The position numbers and the translations under genes are program-made. A DNA stretch of 64,000 nt from Butyrivibrio sp. MC2013 (GTDB lineage: Bacteria > Bacillota > Clostridia > Lachnospirales > Lachnospiraceae). The notes under the pieces were generated by a model. The model saw only the letters and a list, made by a program, of their open reading frames with translations. It was not told the origin of the DNA and did not search any database. Numbering within the stretch: position 1 is the stretch's first letter; each line of letters begins with the position of its first letter. Positions 15,774 through 24,428 of this stretch are shown piece by piece. The DNA lies in the NCBI RefSeq assembly GCF_000424585.1, contig NZ_AUKE01000014.1, positions 1 to 64,000 on the forward strand, given 5' to 3'.

Positions 15774-17429
15774 ATGGATAAGTTAAAACCAAAGCTTTTT
15801 TCGGTAATGAAGACCTATAGCAAGGAACAGTTTGCCAAAGACGTGGTGGCAGGTATCATAGTGGCGATCATAGCCCTGCCTCTGTCGATCGCTCTTGCTA
15901 TCGCATCAGGGGTGGGCCCTGAAGCAGGTATATATACTGCTATAGTAGCAGGCTTTCTTGTCGCCTTCTTTGGAGGCAGCAGAGTGCAGATAGCTGGGCC
16001 TACTGCTGCATTTGCGACTATAGTAGCGGGGATTGTGGCCAAGGATGGTACAGAGGGTCTGATGGCAGCTACCATCATTGCGGGCCTGATCCTGATACTC
16101 ATGGGCTTTTTCCGATTCGGTAACCTGTTAAAATATATACCCTACACCATTACAACAGGCTTCACTGCCGGTATCGCGCTGACTCTTTTCATTGGTCAGA
16201 TCAAGGACTTTACAGGTATCAGCTATTTGCACGGTGAGAAGCCTATAGAGACCCTTGAGAAGCTGCAGGCACTTGCTGCCAATATTTCTACTATCAATTT
16301 TGCAGCGGTAGGAATAGGTGCCCTTGCTCTTGCCATACTGATCATATGGCCCATCTTCTTTAAGAAGATACCGGGATCTCTCATAGCAGTAGTTGTTACA
16401 GCTGCGGTGGTAAAGATCTTTAATCTTGATGTTAATACCATTGGCAGAGCTTTTACGGATATCAAGGCCGGGCTTCCCACATTTACTGTTAATGCTTCTA
16501 TCCTGTCTATAGATATGCTCAGAAGCCAGATACCCAATGCTGTGACCATAGCTCTCCTGGCAGGCATCGAGTCACTGCTCTCAGCTGTGGTAGCAGATTC
16601 CATGATAGCTTCCAAGCACCGTTCCAATATGGAGCTTATAGCTCAGGGTATCGCCAACATCGGTTCAGCCTGCTTTGGCGGTATACCTGCTACAGGCGCT
16701 ATTGCAAGGACAGCAGCCAATATCAAAAACGGCGGTCGTACTCCCATATCTGGAATGGTCCACTCTGTGACACTGCTCCTTGTGGTAGTATTCCTTATGC
16801 CCCTTGCAAAGCTCATCCCCATGCCCTGCATAGCTGCTATCCTGTTCCAGGTTGCATACAACATGAGCGGCTGGAGAGGCTTTGTGAAGCTGGTGAAGTC
16901 ATCACCTGCAGAGGATATCCTGGTTCTGATGGTCACCTTTATCCTTACCGTAGTCTTTGACCTGGTAGTAGCTATTGAAGTGGGCATCATACTGGCAGCT
17001 ATCCTCTTCATGAAGAAGATGAGCGAAGTGACTCAGGTAGAGGGCTGGAAGGAGATAGATGATGAGAATGATCCTGACAGTATCAGCCTCAGAGTCATCC
17101 CTGACTATACTGTAGTATATGAGATCTCAGGCCCTATGTTCTTTGCGGCAGCAGGCAAGATACTGGAGATAACCTTTAAAGAAGATACCAGATTCCTGGT
17201 AATCAGGATGAGAAGCGTAAATGCCATTGATGCTACAGCTCTCCACAGCCTGGAGCAGCTCTATGAGGATTGCAGGAAGAGAAATATCACTATCATCCTT
17301 TCTCATGTAAATGAACAGCCTATGCAGGCCTTTGCAAAGGCGGGCTTTGATCAGATGATCGGCAGGGACAACTTCTGTCCTCATATCGACGATGCCCTGA
17401 GTCGTGCCAAAGAGTTGGGAGGAAGATAA
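15774..17429 (+). CDS. SulP-family anion transporter with STAS domain
   Basis: 551 residues. The membrane part (about residues 20-400) has the SulP signatures GIIVAIIALPLSIALAIASG and GPTAAFATIVAG, with repeated hydrophobic helices. The C-terminal STAS domain (about 440-545) contains SVNAIDATALHSLEQL, the regulatory-site strand-helix. Family members carry sulfate, bicarbonate, dicarboxylates or other anions; substrate is not readable from sequence. ATG 15771 and 15774 are adjacent; AGGAG spacing (two versus five bases) favours 15774. The gene stands alone and ends before a strong terminator at 17581. Confidence 0.9.
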   Translation: MDKLKPKLFSVMKTYSKEQFAKDVVAGIIVAIIALPLSIALAIASGVGPEAGIYTAIVAGFLVAFFGGSRVQIAGPTAAFATIVAGIVAKDGTEGLMAATIIAGLILILMGFFRFGNLLKYIPYTITTGFTAGIALTLFIGQIKDFTGISYLHGEKPIETLEKLQALAANISTINFAAVGIGALALAILIIWPIFFKKIPGSLIAVVVTAAVVKIFNLDVNTIGRAFTDIKAGLPTFTVNASILSIDMLRSQIPNAVTIALLAGIESLLSAVVADSMIASKHRSNMELIAQGIANIGSACFGGIPATGAIARTAANIKNGGRTPISGMVHSVTLLLVVVFLMPLAKLIPMPCIAAILFQVAYNMSGWRGFVKLVKSSPAEDILVLMVTFILTVVFDLVVAIEVGIILAAILFMKKMSEVTQVEGWKEIDDENDPDSISLRVIPDYTVVYEISGPMFFAAAGKILEITFKEDTRFLVIRMRSVNAIDATALHSLEQLYEDCRKRNITIILSHVNEQPMQAFAKAGFDQMIGRDNFCPHIDDALSRAKELGGR

Positions 17430-17523
17430 TCGTTATGCCACACATCCTGAGCACGTGGCTGTGGCTGACTCCAAGGTGAGACCTTATACAGCCATCAGAA
17501 GCTGTCTGGATTTTGAACTATAA
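17404..17523 (+). pseudogene. Possible remnant of an unidentified gene 3' end
   Basis: A GTG-started frame of 39 codons overlaps the SulP 3' end in another frame and continues 94 bases beyond it, with protein-like text: RYATHPEHVAVADSKVRP then YTAIRSCLDFEL before TAA. Composition is that of a conserved globular C-terminus rather than random sequence. I cannot name the family. There is no ribosome site. It may be the tail of a deleted gene or chance. Confidence 0.25.
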
Positions 17524-17580
17524 GAGTATAAAACAGAGTGTAAAAGCTTTTTGATTGTTGCAGTATAGAATGAAAATATA

Positions 17581-17646
17581 AAAGCCCTCCTGTAGCTACG
17601 GTAGTGAATTTAACATCTACCGGCGCTGCGGGAGGGCTTTTTTAAT
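17581..17646. terminator. Strong bidirectional terminator
   Basis: AAAGCCCTCC (17581-17590) pairs with GGAGGGCTTT (17631-17640), with an inner CGGTAG/CTACCG stem and six T residues on the plus side. It sits between converging SulP and AEC genes and can serve both. Confidence 0.85.
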
Positions 17647-17650
17647 GCTA

Positions 17651-18565
17651 TTACATCCACAGGATTCCAGCCAGTCTGACTATGAGCGGAATGGTGATGA
17701 TGCACAGCAGGGTAGAAGCTGTTACTGTCTCTACTGCATAAGTGTAGTCCTTGTTATGGAGCTGAGCGTAGACAGCGATATTGGAGCCTACAGGACATGC
17801 TGAGCATATGAGCAGTGCATATCTCAGGTCGTCGTTGACGCCGGGCAGAAGAGAGAGCATCAGCAGGCTGATGAGGGGCACCAGGACGAGCCTGACTGCA
17901 GATACCAGGTAGAGCTCTTTCTTTTTGATCATCTTTCCCAGGTTGCACTGAGCCAGGTATACACCTACTGCAAACATGGCAAGAGGGGTATTGAGTCCTG
18001 CGCAGAAGCCCAGGGTACTGGTGATGATCTCCGGAGGTGTGATACCTGAGAAGAAGATGACAAGGCCTATGAATATAGCGATCATAAAGGGTGCTGTGAC
18101 TATTTTCTTTAATTTGAGTCCAGTCTTTTGGCCTGTAAGTATTGATACGCCATATGACCATTGAAGGAGATTCAGGAATGCTATAAATGAAGCTACGTAA
18201 AAGGATGCTGCTGAGGATATCAGCGCTGCGATGATTGGGATACCAAAGAAGCCCGGGTTGGAAAAGGCTCCTGCAAAGGAAGCAATAGCATCCTTTCTGA
18301 ATACCAGTCTTGATACTACTATCGATATAAGAAGGATCACTGCTGCCAGCAGTGCACTGATCGCCAGGTCCTTTATCTTATCCGGTGTTCTCTCTGTGAT
18401 GAAGCCGTTTATGATGACTGACGGCAGAGATATGAATATCAGTATATTACCAATGTTTTTGCTGCCTTCATCAGTGATCTTTCCTCTCTTATAAGCGATA
18501 TAGCCTACTGCCCCCAGCAGGAACATGATGATGACGCGGTTTAGCAGAATGATAGTTGTTTCCAT
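17651..18565 (-). CDS. AEC-family transporter
   Basis: 304 residues, ten hydrophobic segments in the AEC (auxin efflux carrier) pattern, including GAFSNPGFFGIPII and CSACPVGSNIAVYAQ, the two conserved broken-helix segments. Bacterial relatives move malate, other organic acids or amino acids. It is leftward, monocistronic, and starts at ATG 18565 behind GGGG. No neighbouring enzyme hints at its substrate. Confidence 0.87.
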   Translation of the reverse strand: METTIILLNRVIIMFLLGAVGYIAYKRGKITDEGSKNIGNILIFISLPSVIINGFITERTPDKIKDLAISALLAAVILLISIVVSRLVFRKDAIASFAGAFSNPGFFGIPIIAALISSAASFYVASFIAFLNLLQWSYGVSILTGQKTGLKLKKIVTAPFMIAIFIGLVIFFSGITPPEIITSTLGFCAGLNTPLAMFAVGVYLAQCNLGKMIKKKELYLVSAVRLVLVPLISLLMLSLLPGVNDDLRYALLICSACPVGSNIAVYAQLHNKDYTYAVETVTASTLLCIITIPLIVRLAGILWM

Positions 18566-18638
18566 TATTTCCCCCTAAATATATGTATTTTTATGCCAGT
18601 TTCCTTTATAAACTCTTTTGCCGGGGCTGTCAATTACG

Positions 18639-18709
18639 AGACACCGGGGACGAAAGAAAATGAGTCATTTTAGCAAAAATGAGGCATTTTGTTACGTCCC
18701 CAGTGACTC
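18639..18709. repeat. REP-like palindrome of the CACCGGGGACG family
   Basis: GAGACACCGGGGACG (18639-18653) faces CGTCCCCAGTGACTC (18695-18709). Inside are AAAATGAGTCATTTT, a perfect palindrome, and its variant AAAATGAGGCATTTT. Fragments of the same family lie at 37090-37131 and 39195-39240. Such units are common near genes in Clostridia; the maker of these copies is not in the window. Confidence 0.8.
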
Positions 18710-18743
18710 TAAATATACTTATGTGAAAAATCACATCTGCTTG

Positions 18744-18791
18744 TTGACAAAATGATATATCAATAGTTATGATGTATTAAATGATATATCA
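18744..18791 (+). promoter_or_regulatory. GH76 promoter with paired TGATATATCA operators
   Basis: TTGACA (18744-18749), 18 bases, TATGAT (18768-18773). The palindrome TGATATATCA occurs twice: at 18753-18762 within the spacer, and at 18782-18791 around the expected start of transcription, where it extends to AAATGATATATCATTT. Centres are 29 bases apart. The arrangement suggests a dimeric repressor gating the mannanase gene. Confidence 0.65.
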
Positions 18792-18858
18792 TTTCGCTAG
18801 GGGTACTATTTTTTCAGAAGGTATTAACCAATACTATTCAATTCTGGGGGAAATCAAC

Positions 18859-21800
18859 ATGAAAAGAAAGTTAACAAAATGGATGTCTCTGTTATGCGTA
18901 GCATCGCTGACGATGACAGGCTGTGGTGCGCTGAACCCGGGTGGGGGCTGCAAGCCTCCGGTAGTGATCCCGGATGAGCCCGACGAACCGGACAATCCGG
19001 ATCTTCCCGACGATCCTGATAACCCGGACAATCCCGATAATCCGGATAATCCGGACAACCCGGATAATCCCGACAATCCCGATAATCCTGACAATCCGGA
19101 CAACCCGGATGACCCCGATAATCCTGATAACCCGGACAATCCTGATAATCCCGACCTTCCCGGTGTGATCAGGATCGAAATGGAGGATTATACCGAGGGA
19201 GAGGGTGTTAAGGTTCAGGACTGTGCAGAGGATGACGGTCAGGAATTATGCGGCATTGAAAACTATGGCTATACCATGTACGCCGATGTGGACTTTGACA
19301 GCGTTCCTTTCAAGTCTGCTGTATTCCGTGCAGGTGCATGGGGGCAGGGCGGCACTATTGAACTGCGTGCAGATGCTCTTGAAGGAGAAGATAGTATTCT
19401 CCTTGCCACATGCCAGGTTACATCTACAGGTGACTGGAGCAATTATGACTCCTTTGGCTGTGTACTGTCCGAGGAGCTGACAGGCAAGCATGATCTTTAT
19501 CTGGTATATAGAGGCAGTAGCTGGCTTTTTAATCTCAACTGGTTTGAACTCTATAGGGAAGGTGAAGATAAGGTGACAGATGTATCATTCTCAGAACCTC
19601 TGACCGGTGAGCTGTTAGAGGCACAGGCTATGCCTGAGGAAGCAAAGGTAATTTTTACCTGGTATGTTGATGGCAAGTCAGTAGGAAACCAGCAGACCTA
19701 TCGTCCTACTATGGAAGACTTGGGCAAAGATATCGTAGTCAAGGCAACAGGTTATGGTTCATATTCGGGAGAGGTAGAAAGCGCTCCAAAGACCGTTGTT
19801 TTAAATCCTTATTCTGATCTTGACTTTGATCAGATGGCCAGGGATGCATTTACCAGCTTCAATAACAAATACTACACTGTAAAAGACGGCGCCGGTAAAT
19901 ATTCAGATGGCTACTTCTGGGATTTTGCAGAGGAATATGAGATCGTAATCGATGCCTATGTTCACACCGGACTTTCCGTATATCGCAATATGATCGATGA
20001 AGTATATCGCGGATTTACAGCTACCTTTGGCACAGACTGGGCATCCAATGATTACAATGATGACATTATGTGGATGACCATTGCCTGCGCAAGAGCTTAT
20101 GAAGCAACAGGCGATCAGGTATATCTGGATGAGGCTGTGCAGAACTTCCAGACTGTATATGGCCGCGGCTGGAGTGATGACCTGGATGGCGGTGTATGGT
20201 GGAAGACAGACAAGCAGTGCAAGAATGCCTGCATCAACTGCCCCGCTGCTATTGCTGCCTGCCTGCTGGCAGAAGCAACCGGTGATGACAGCTATTATGA
20301 CAAGGCAATGGCTATGCTTGACTGGGTAGTAGATAAGCTTTACGATCCTGAAATTGGCTGCATCTATGATAACGTAGATATCACAGGCAAGAGGACAGAT
20401 TGGCTCTTTACTTATAATCAGGGGACTTTTGTAGGTGCTGCAACACTCCTTGCAAAGCATTTTGAGGAATTGGATCCTGAGCTTTCTGCCAAGTATCTTG
20501 GATATGCCCGTAAGACTGTGAACTATACCATTTATGATAAGTATCACGGCGGCGTGATGAACGACGAAGGCGGTTCCGGAGATAAGGATGATGCTCAGGG
20601 CTTTAAGGGCATCCTGACCAGGTGGTTCTATCTCTATGCAGTAGAAAATAATGAGCCTCTGGTAATGGAATGGCTGCGCATGAATGCAGCAGTAGCATAC
20701 AGCAATCGCAACTCTGAGGGCATCATCTGGACCAGATGGGGCGATAAGGCTGAAGAGAAGCGCTATTATGCTTTTGGAGCATCCACTGCTGTTGCAGTAC
20801 TTCAGAACGTACTGCCTGCAGGCGATCTGGTAAAAGATGTTCGTGGCGGTTTAGAGGCAGAGGACTTTAATGACTGCCGCGGAATCACACTTTCTCAGGA
20901 TGGCAGCAGAGTAGGCGGTATCAGAGAAGGCTATTATACACTCTATAAGAATGTTGACTTCGGATCTGCAGACGTGATCAGAGCAAGACTCATAGCTTCT
21001 TCTGCAATGGCAGGAGGCAAGGTAGAAATCCGTCTCGACGGACCTGATGGAGACCTTATTGGTACAGCAACTGTTACAGGTACAGGAAGCTTTAACAATA
21101 CTCAGGAATTTATCTGCGAGATCGCTCCTACAAATGGAGTACATGATCTGTGTCTGGTATACAGAGGAGAAGGCAGATTCCTCTTTGAGCTTGACAATAT
21201 CTCCTTTACCGATGAAGCTCTGGAGATCCCGGACTATGGCGATGACGGCACAGTATCTGCTTATGATCGCATAGAGATGGAGAGCTTTAGTGAGAAGCAT
21301 TCCGGCGTAGGAACAGAAGGCAATGATATCGGCGGTGTATCGCTTGCAGGTATTTCAAACGGCTATTACACATTCTATGAGGATGTGGAATTTGGTGACG
21401 TAGGACCGGCGGCTGTACTGATCAGAGCATCTGCATGGGACGGCGGCAGAGTAGAGATCAGAGACGGCGGCGTAGACGGTGATCTTCTTGCAAGCTGCGA
21501 AATCGCTTCAACAGGTGACTGGATGCAGTATCGCACATTTAAGGCAGATATCACAGAGCCTATCACCGGCAGCCACGATCTGTGCCTTGTATTTGTGGGT
21601 AATGGCGCACTGTTTAATCTTGACTGGTTTGAATTCTGTGAACAGGACAAGAACCTGATCGATGAAGTCAGACTGACTACTGAGAGCATTACCGCAGGAG
21701 ACCTCCTTACAGCAGAGATCAGTCCTGAGGACGCTACTGTAAATTATGAGTGGTATGTAGGCGGAGAGCTTAGGAGCTGTGATAGCAGCTACAGGGTAGC

Positions 21801-22734
21801 TCCTTCTGATGTCAAGAAGACTATTCAGCTCATCGTAACAGGCTACGGCGATTATGTAGGCAGCTACAACAGCAATACCACTTCCAGAGTACTGACAAAG
21901 GGCATGCCTGCTTATGAGAGGATCGAAGCTGAGACCTATGATGAAAAGGGCGGCAATTGCGGTTCCAATGATCATGAATTAAACGGAATCTACAAGTATG
22001 GATATGCTGCATACAAGAACCTTGATTTTGGCGATGTTAGTCCGAGGAGCTTCCTGGTAAGAGCAGCTACACCTCTTGAAGGCGGTACTATAGAAGTACG
22101 TGCTGATGCCCTTGAGGGAGATGAGAGCATACTTCTTGGAACATGCACAGTTACACTTACAGGCGACTGGGCGGCATACAGAGAATTTGGCTGCGAACTT
22201 ACAGGTGAGCTGACAGGTCTTCATAACATCTATCTGGTATTCAGAGGTGATGATTATCTCTTCAACATAGACTGGTTTGAGTTCTCCACAGGAGAAAACG
22301 AAGGCGGTCAGGAAGAGGAAGAAGAGAAAACAGTAGACGCTTATAACAAAATCGAGGCTGAGAGCTTTGCAGAGAGCGGCGGAGTAGGACTGGAAGCCTG
22401 CGGCGACGAAGGCGGCGGCATCCACCTTGCAGGTATCAATACTTACGGCTTTGCAAAGTATACAGCTGTAGACTTTGGTGATGAGTCGGCACTGTCTGCA
22501 CAGTTCAGAGCAGCATCTGATGGAAATGGTGGAGATATCAAGATATACCTGGATGAGATCGCAGATGAGCAGCTCATCGGAGTATGCTCTGTTCCTCCTA
22601 CAGGCGGCTGGGGCAACTGGCAGGATTTCTCCTGCGAGCTGACTGCAGAGGCTACTGGAGTGCACACGGTATACCTGGTATTTGAAGGAGAGGGATACCT
22701 CTACAACTTCAACTGGTTTAGATTTGTAAGATAA
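18859..22734 (+). CDS. GH76 alpha-mannanase lipoprotein with five CBM6-like modules
   Basis: 1291 residues. Lipobox LTMTGC (Cys22); a Pro-Asp-Asn tripeptide linker (about residues 39-101) encoded by 9-bp tandem repeats; CBM6-like module (102-235); Ig-like domain (240-315); GH76 catalytic domain (322-654); CBM6-like modules at 661-785 and 803-929; a second Ig-like domain (930-1010); CBM6-like modules at 1017-1144 and 1160-1291. The GH76 acid pair is D401-D402 in SNDYNDDIMWM. GH76 enzymes hydrolyse alpha-1,6-mannan backbones such as fungal mannan. CBM modules share the pattern IEAE...W-F-x-F. ATG 18859 has GGGGGA upstream; earlier codons lie in the promoter. The modules are close homologues, implying internal duplication. 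Specificity is inferred. Confidence 0.9.
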   Translation: MKRKLTKWMSLLCVASLTMTGCGALNPGGGCKPPVVIPDEPDEPDNPDLPDDPDNPDNPDNPDNPDNPDNPDNPDNPDNPDNPDDPDNPDNPDNPDNPDLPGVIRIEMEDYTEGEGVKVQDCAEDDGQELCGIENYGYTMYADVDFDSVPFKSAVFRAGAWGQGGTIELRADALEGEDSILLATCQVTSTGDWSNYDSFGCVLSEELTGKHDLYLVYRGSSWLFNLNWFELYREGEDKVTDVSFSEPLTGELLEAQAMPEEAKVIFTWYVDGKSVGNQQTYRPTMEDLGKDIVVKATGYGSYSGEVESAPKTVVLNPYSDLDFDQMARDAFTSFNNKYYTVKDGAGKYSDGYFWDFAEEYEIVIDAYVHTGLSVYRNMIDEVYRGFTATFGTDWASNDYNDDIMWMTIACARAYEATGDQVYLDEAVQNFQTVYGRGWSDDLDGGVWWKTDKQCKNACINCPAAIAACLLAEATGDDSYYDKAMAMLDWVVDKLYDPEIGCIYDNVDITGKRTDWLFTYNQGTFVGAATLLAKHFEELDPELSAKYLGYARKTVNYTIYDKYHGGVMNDEGGSGDKDDAQGFKGILTRWFYLYAVENNEPLVMEWLRMNAAVAYSNRNSEGIIWTRWGDKAEEKRYYAFGASTAVAVLQNVLPAGDLVKDVRGGLEAEDFNDCRGITLSQDGSRVGGIREGYYTLYKNVDFGSADVIRARLIASSAMAGGKVEIRLDGPDGDLIGTATVTGTGSFNNTQEFICEIAPTNGVHDLCLVYRGEGRFLFELDNISFTDEALEIPDYGDDGTVSAYDRIEMESFSEKHSGVGTEGNDIGGVSLAGISNGYYTFYEDVEFGDVGPAAVLIRASAWDGGRVEIRDGGVDGDLLASCEIASTGDWMQYRTFKADITEPITGSHDLCLVFVGNGALFNLDWFEFCEQDKNLIDEVRLTTESITAGDLLTAEISPEDATVNYEWYVGGELRSCDSSYRVAPSDVKKTIQLIVTGYGDYVGSYNSNTTSRVLTKGMPAYERIEAETYDEKGGNCGSNDHELNGIYKYGYAAYKNLDFGDVSPRSFLVRAATPLEGGTIEVRADALEGDESILLGTCTVTLTGDWAAYREFGCELTGELTGLHNIYLVFRGDDYLFNIDWFEFSTGENEGGQEEEEEKTVDAYNKIEAESFAESGGVGLEACGDEGGGIHLAGINTYGFAKYTAVDFGDESALSAQFRAASDGNGGDIKIYLDEIADEQLIGVCSVPPTGGWGNWQDFSCELTAEATGVHTVYLVFEGEGYLYNFNWFRFVR
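18973..19163 (+). repeat. 9-bp tandem repeat coding the Pro-Asp-Asn linker
   Basis: About twenty copies of a degenerate nonamer coding Asn-Pro-Asp, with synonymous changes (aat/aac, ccg/ccc/cct, gat/gac) and occasional Asp or Leu substitutions. It joins the lipidated Cys to the first carbohydrate-binding module as a rigid spacer through the wall. The reverse strand shows a misleading Ser-Gly-Leu frame. Confidence 0.9.
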
Positions 22735-22745
22735 GCGGTTTTTGT

Positions 22746-22783
22746 AAAAGGTCATAAGAGCGATTTGCTCTTATGACCTTTTT
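22746..22783. terminator. Bidirectional terminator between GH76 and GGDEF genes
   Basis: AAAAGGTCATAAGAGC pairs perfectly with GCTCTTATGACCTTTT around a five-base loop, with U tracts in both directions. It serves the converging GH76 and GGDEF genes. Confidence 0.92.
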
Positions 22784-22802
22784 CTAAACATATTCAGTTT
22801 AC

Positions 22803-23891
22803 TTAGTTCATGACCACCTGGTTCTTGCCGCTTTGCTTGCCCTTATATAGTTTGGCATCTGCAGAACTGATCCAGGAATCTATATCCATGCCCTGCTCAA
22901 ATAGTGACATACCAATGGTCACGGTCACCTTGAAGCTGGTATTGTTATATTCACGACATAGAAGTGCATCCGTGCACTTCTGATCATGTCGGCATACATC
23001 CCTGTATACAAAAAGATAGCTTTCTACGGCTCTCCTTAAGCTGTCCAGGTATTGCCTTGCATTTTCTCCTGAGCCTTCGATCTTACTGATGAAGATGAAT
23101 TCCTCGCCGCCCCATCTGCAGCATAGTACTTTCTTATCCCCGGCCAAAATATTGGCCACAGTCTTTAACACATAATCCCCGCAGTTGTGTCCGTAGCTGT
23201 CATTGATCCTCTTGAAATTGTCTATATCAGCAATGGCGATCCAGTAGTCCCCTAGCTGTCCTCGCTCCCGGATCTGATTTAAATAAGATGACATGTAGTA
23301 GCGGTTTGGGAGCTCAGTTAGCTTATCATGGGACATCTGATGCTCCAGCTTGTCATTGGATTTATATACGATCAGTACAAAGAACTCCAGCATAAAAAGG
23401 GTGATCGCAAATACAATAGCCCCCAGTATGATATTCATCCAAAATTCATACTCAGGAGGAATAGAGTATTTTGGCGGATTGTAATAAACATAAACATAGG
23501 AGAACAGATACAAAAACATTCCAAATATGCCAAAGGGCAGCATCCTTGCATATCTGAGCCTGAGCATACGACCCAGGTATTCACTGTAGAAGGCCAGGAT
23601 GTTGATGCCTATTATGATGGTCTGAAAGCCGCTTCCCCAGCCCGTACATATTACTGCCAGACAGGCGTGTAAGACTACCTCCACGTAGACCAGGCAGGTA
23701 TATAGCTGCAGGTAACCGGTATAAGCTACAAAGCATATGACTATATAAAATGGGATGCTGAAATAATTGAAGCATACCATTGGATATATGCCGGATTGTT
23801 TGAAGGTTATCAGAAAAAATATATGTATTAACAGAAAGCATATCGCCATGGCGATGGCTACAATCTTGGTACGTTTAAGGTTCATTATCAT
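22803..23891 (-). CDS. Membrane GGDEF diguanylate cyclase
   Basis: 362 residues. Six or so hydrophobic helices (residues 10-185) lead into a GGDEF domain starting at LTELPNRYYMSSYL. The active motif is GGEEF with the Arg-Trp preceding it; IADIDNFKRINDSYGH gives metal and base-binding residues. No RxxD product-inhibition site is visible five residues before GGEEF. It should make cyclic di-GMP in response to an unknown signal at the membrane. Near the C-terminus, residues about 295-315 (CRHDQKCTDALLCREY) are encoded by a copy of the 55-bp repeat, an insertion relative to ordinary GGDEF domains just before KVTVTIGMS. AGGAG nine bases upstream supports ATG 23891. Whether activity survives the insertion is not known. 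Confidence 0.88.
   Translation of the reverse strand: MIMNLKRTKIVAIAMAICFLLIHIFFLITFKQSGIYPMVCFNYFSIPFYIVICFVAYTGYLQLYTCLVYVEVVLHACLAVICTGWGSGFQTIIIGINILAFYSEYLGRMLRLRYARMLPFGIFGMFLYLFSYVYVYYNPPKYSIPPEYEFWMNIILGAIVFAITLFMLEFFVLIVYKSNDKLEHQMSHDKLTELPNRYYMSSYLNQIRERGQLGDYWIAIADIDNFKRINDSYGHNCGDYVLKTVANILAGDKKVLCCRWGGEEFIFISKIEGSGENARQYLDSLRRAVESYLFVYRDVCRHDQKCTDALLCREYNNTSFKVTVTIGMSLFEQGMDIDSWISSADAKLYKGKQSGKNQVVMN
22954..23008. repeat. 55-bp dispersed repeat, copy B (inside GGDEF gene)
   Basis: Carries both hairpins of the family: GAAGTGCATCCGTGCACTTC and ATACATCCCTGTAT. It differs from the 59642 array at several positions. It is translated within the GGDEF gene with the frame kept. Confidence 0.85.
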
Positions 23892-24002
23892 GATCGGATA
23901 CTCCTAAGCAAGCGATTACACACATGTTATCACATAACTATTAGATTATGCTTGAATAATAGCTACAAGCTGTCCAATCTAAATATCGGATAAAAATATC
24001 TA

Positions 24003-24031
24003 TTGACAAGGGAAACCAGGATTGTTATTAT
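24003..24031 (+). promoter_or_regulatory. trp operon promoter
   Basis: TTGACA (24003-24008), 17-base spacer, TATTAT (24026-24031). It lies about 25 bases upstream of the T-box leader. Confidence 0.8.
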
Positions 24032-24049
24032 AGTTTTAATTTAATCCTT

Positions 24050-24331
24050 TAAACCGTTGAAGCGGAGATAACGGCAGGAAAGCCTTTACAGAGAACCCGT
24101 GGTGCTGAGAATCGGGTATGATACTACTTGTCAAATGGACCGCTGAGGGCGCAGTCAAATGTGGCTATCCACAGAGTATTCTGCGACGTTGCAGGCAGAC
24201 GTATAAATGCCGGGGATATGCAGGTATCCTGCTAAGAGCACGCGTCATGGCGTGAAATCAAGGTGGCACCGCGGATAAAATATTATTCGTCCTTGACAGA
24301 TACTACACGTATCTGCCAAGGACGTTTTTTT
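24050..24331 (+). promoter_or_regulatory. Tryptophan T-box leader of the trp operon
   Basis: The invariant T-box AAGGTGGCACCGCGG lies at 24260-24274. The likely specifier codon is TGG (Trp) at 24136-24138 in stem I. The leader ends in a terminator, CGTCCTTG/CAAGGACG plus CAGATAC/GTATCTG with a run of seven T (24288-24331). Uncharged tRNA-Trp should bind the specifier and T-box bulge and stop terminator formation, turning on trpE-A. The specifier position is read by eye; the T-box itself and the operon downstream leave little doubt. Confidence 0.93.
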
Positions 24332-24341
24332 ATTGATATAG

Positions 24342-24403
24342 GCGTCGTAATCAGCAATTCTGCATGCTTGCATGCAGAGAATTGCTGATTCACGACCCTA
24401 GGT
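24342..24403. repeat. Diverged copy of the 109-bp hairpin repeat
   Basis: GTCGTAATCAGCAATTCTGC and its complement GCAGAGAATTGCTGATT / CACGAC enclose CATGC-TT-GCATG. Compared with 13483, CATCAATT/AATTGATG has become CAGCAATT/AATTGCTG and GTCA/TGAC has become GTCG/CGAC: paired changes that keep the stem. It lies between the T-box terminator and the trpE ribosome site. The second small stem of the full repeat is absent. Confidence 0.85.
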
Positions 24404-24428
24404 AAAATTAGGAAAAAGGAGGACATCC

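Noticed and set aside
18834-19139. Leftward Ser-Gly-Leu repeat frame
   Set aside because: It is the reverse reading of the Pro-Asp-Asn linker of the GH76 gene; no promoter or ribosome site of its own.
19903-20547. Long antisense frames over GH76 and other genes
   Set aside because: They mirror codon bias of the real genes and have no ribosome sites.
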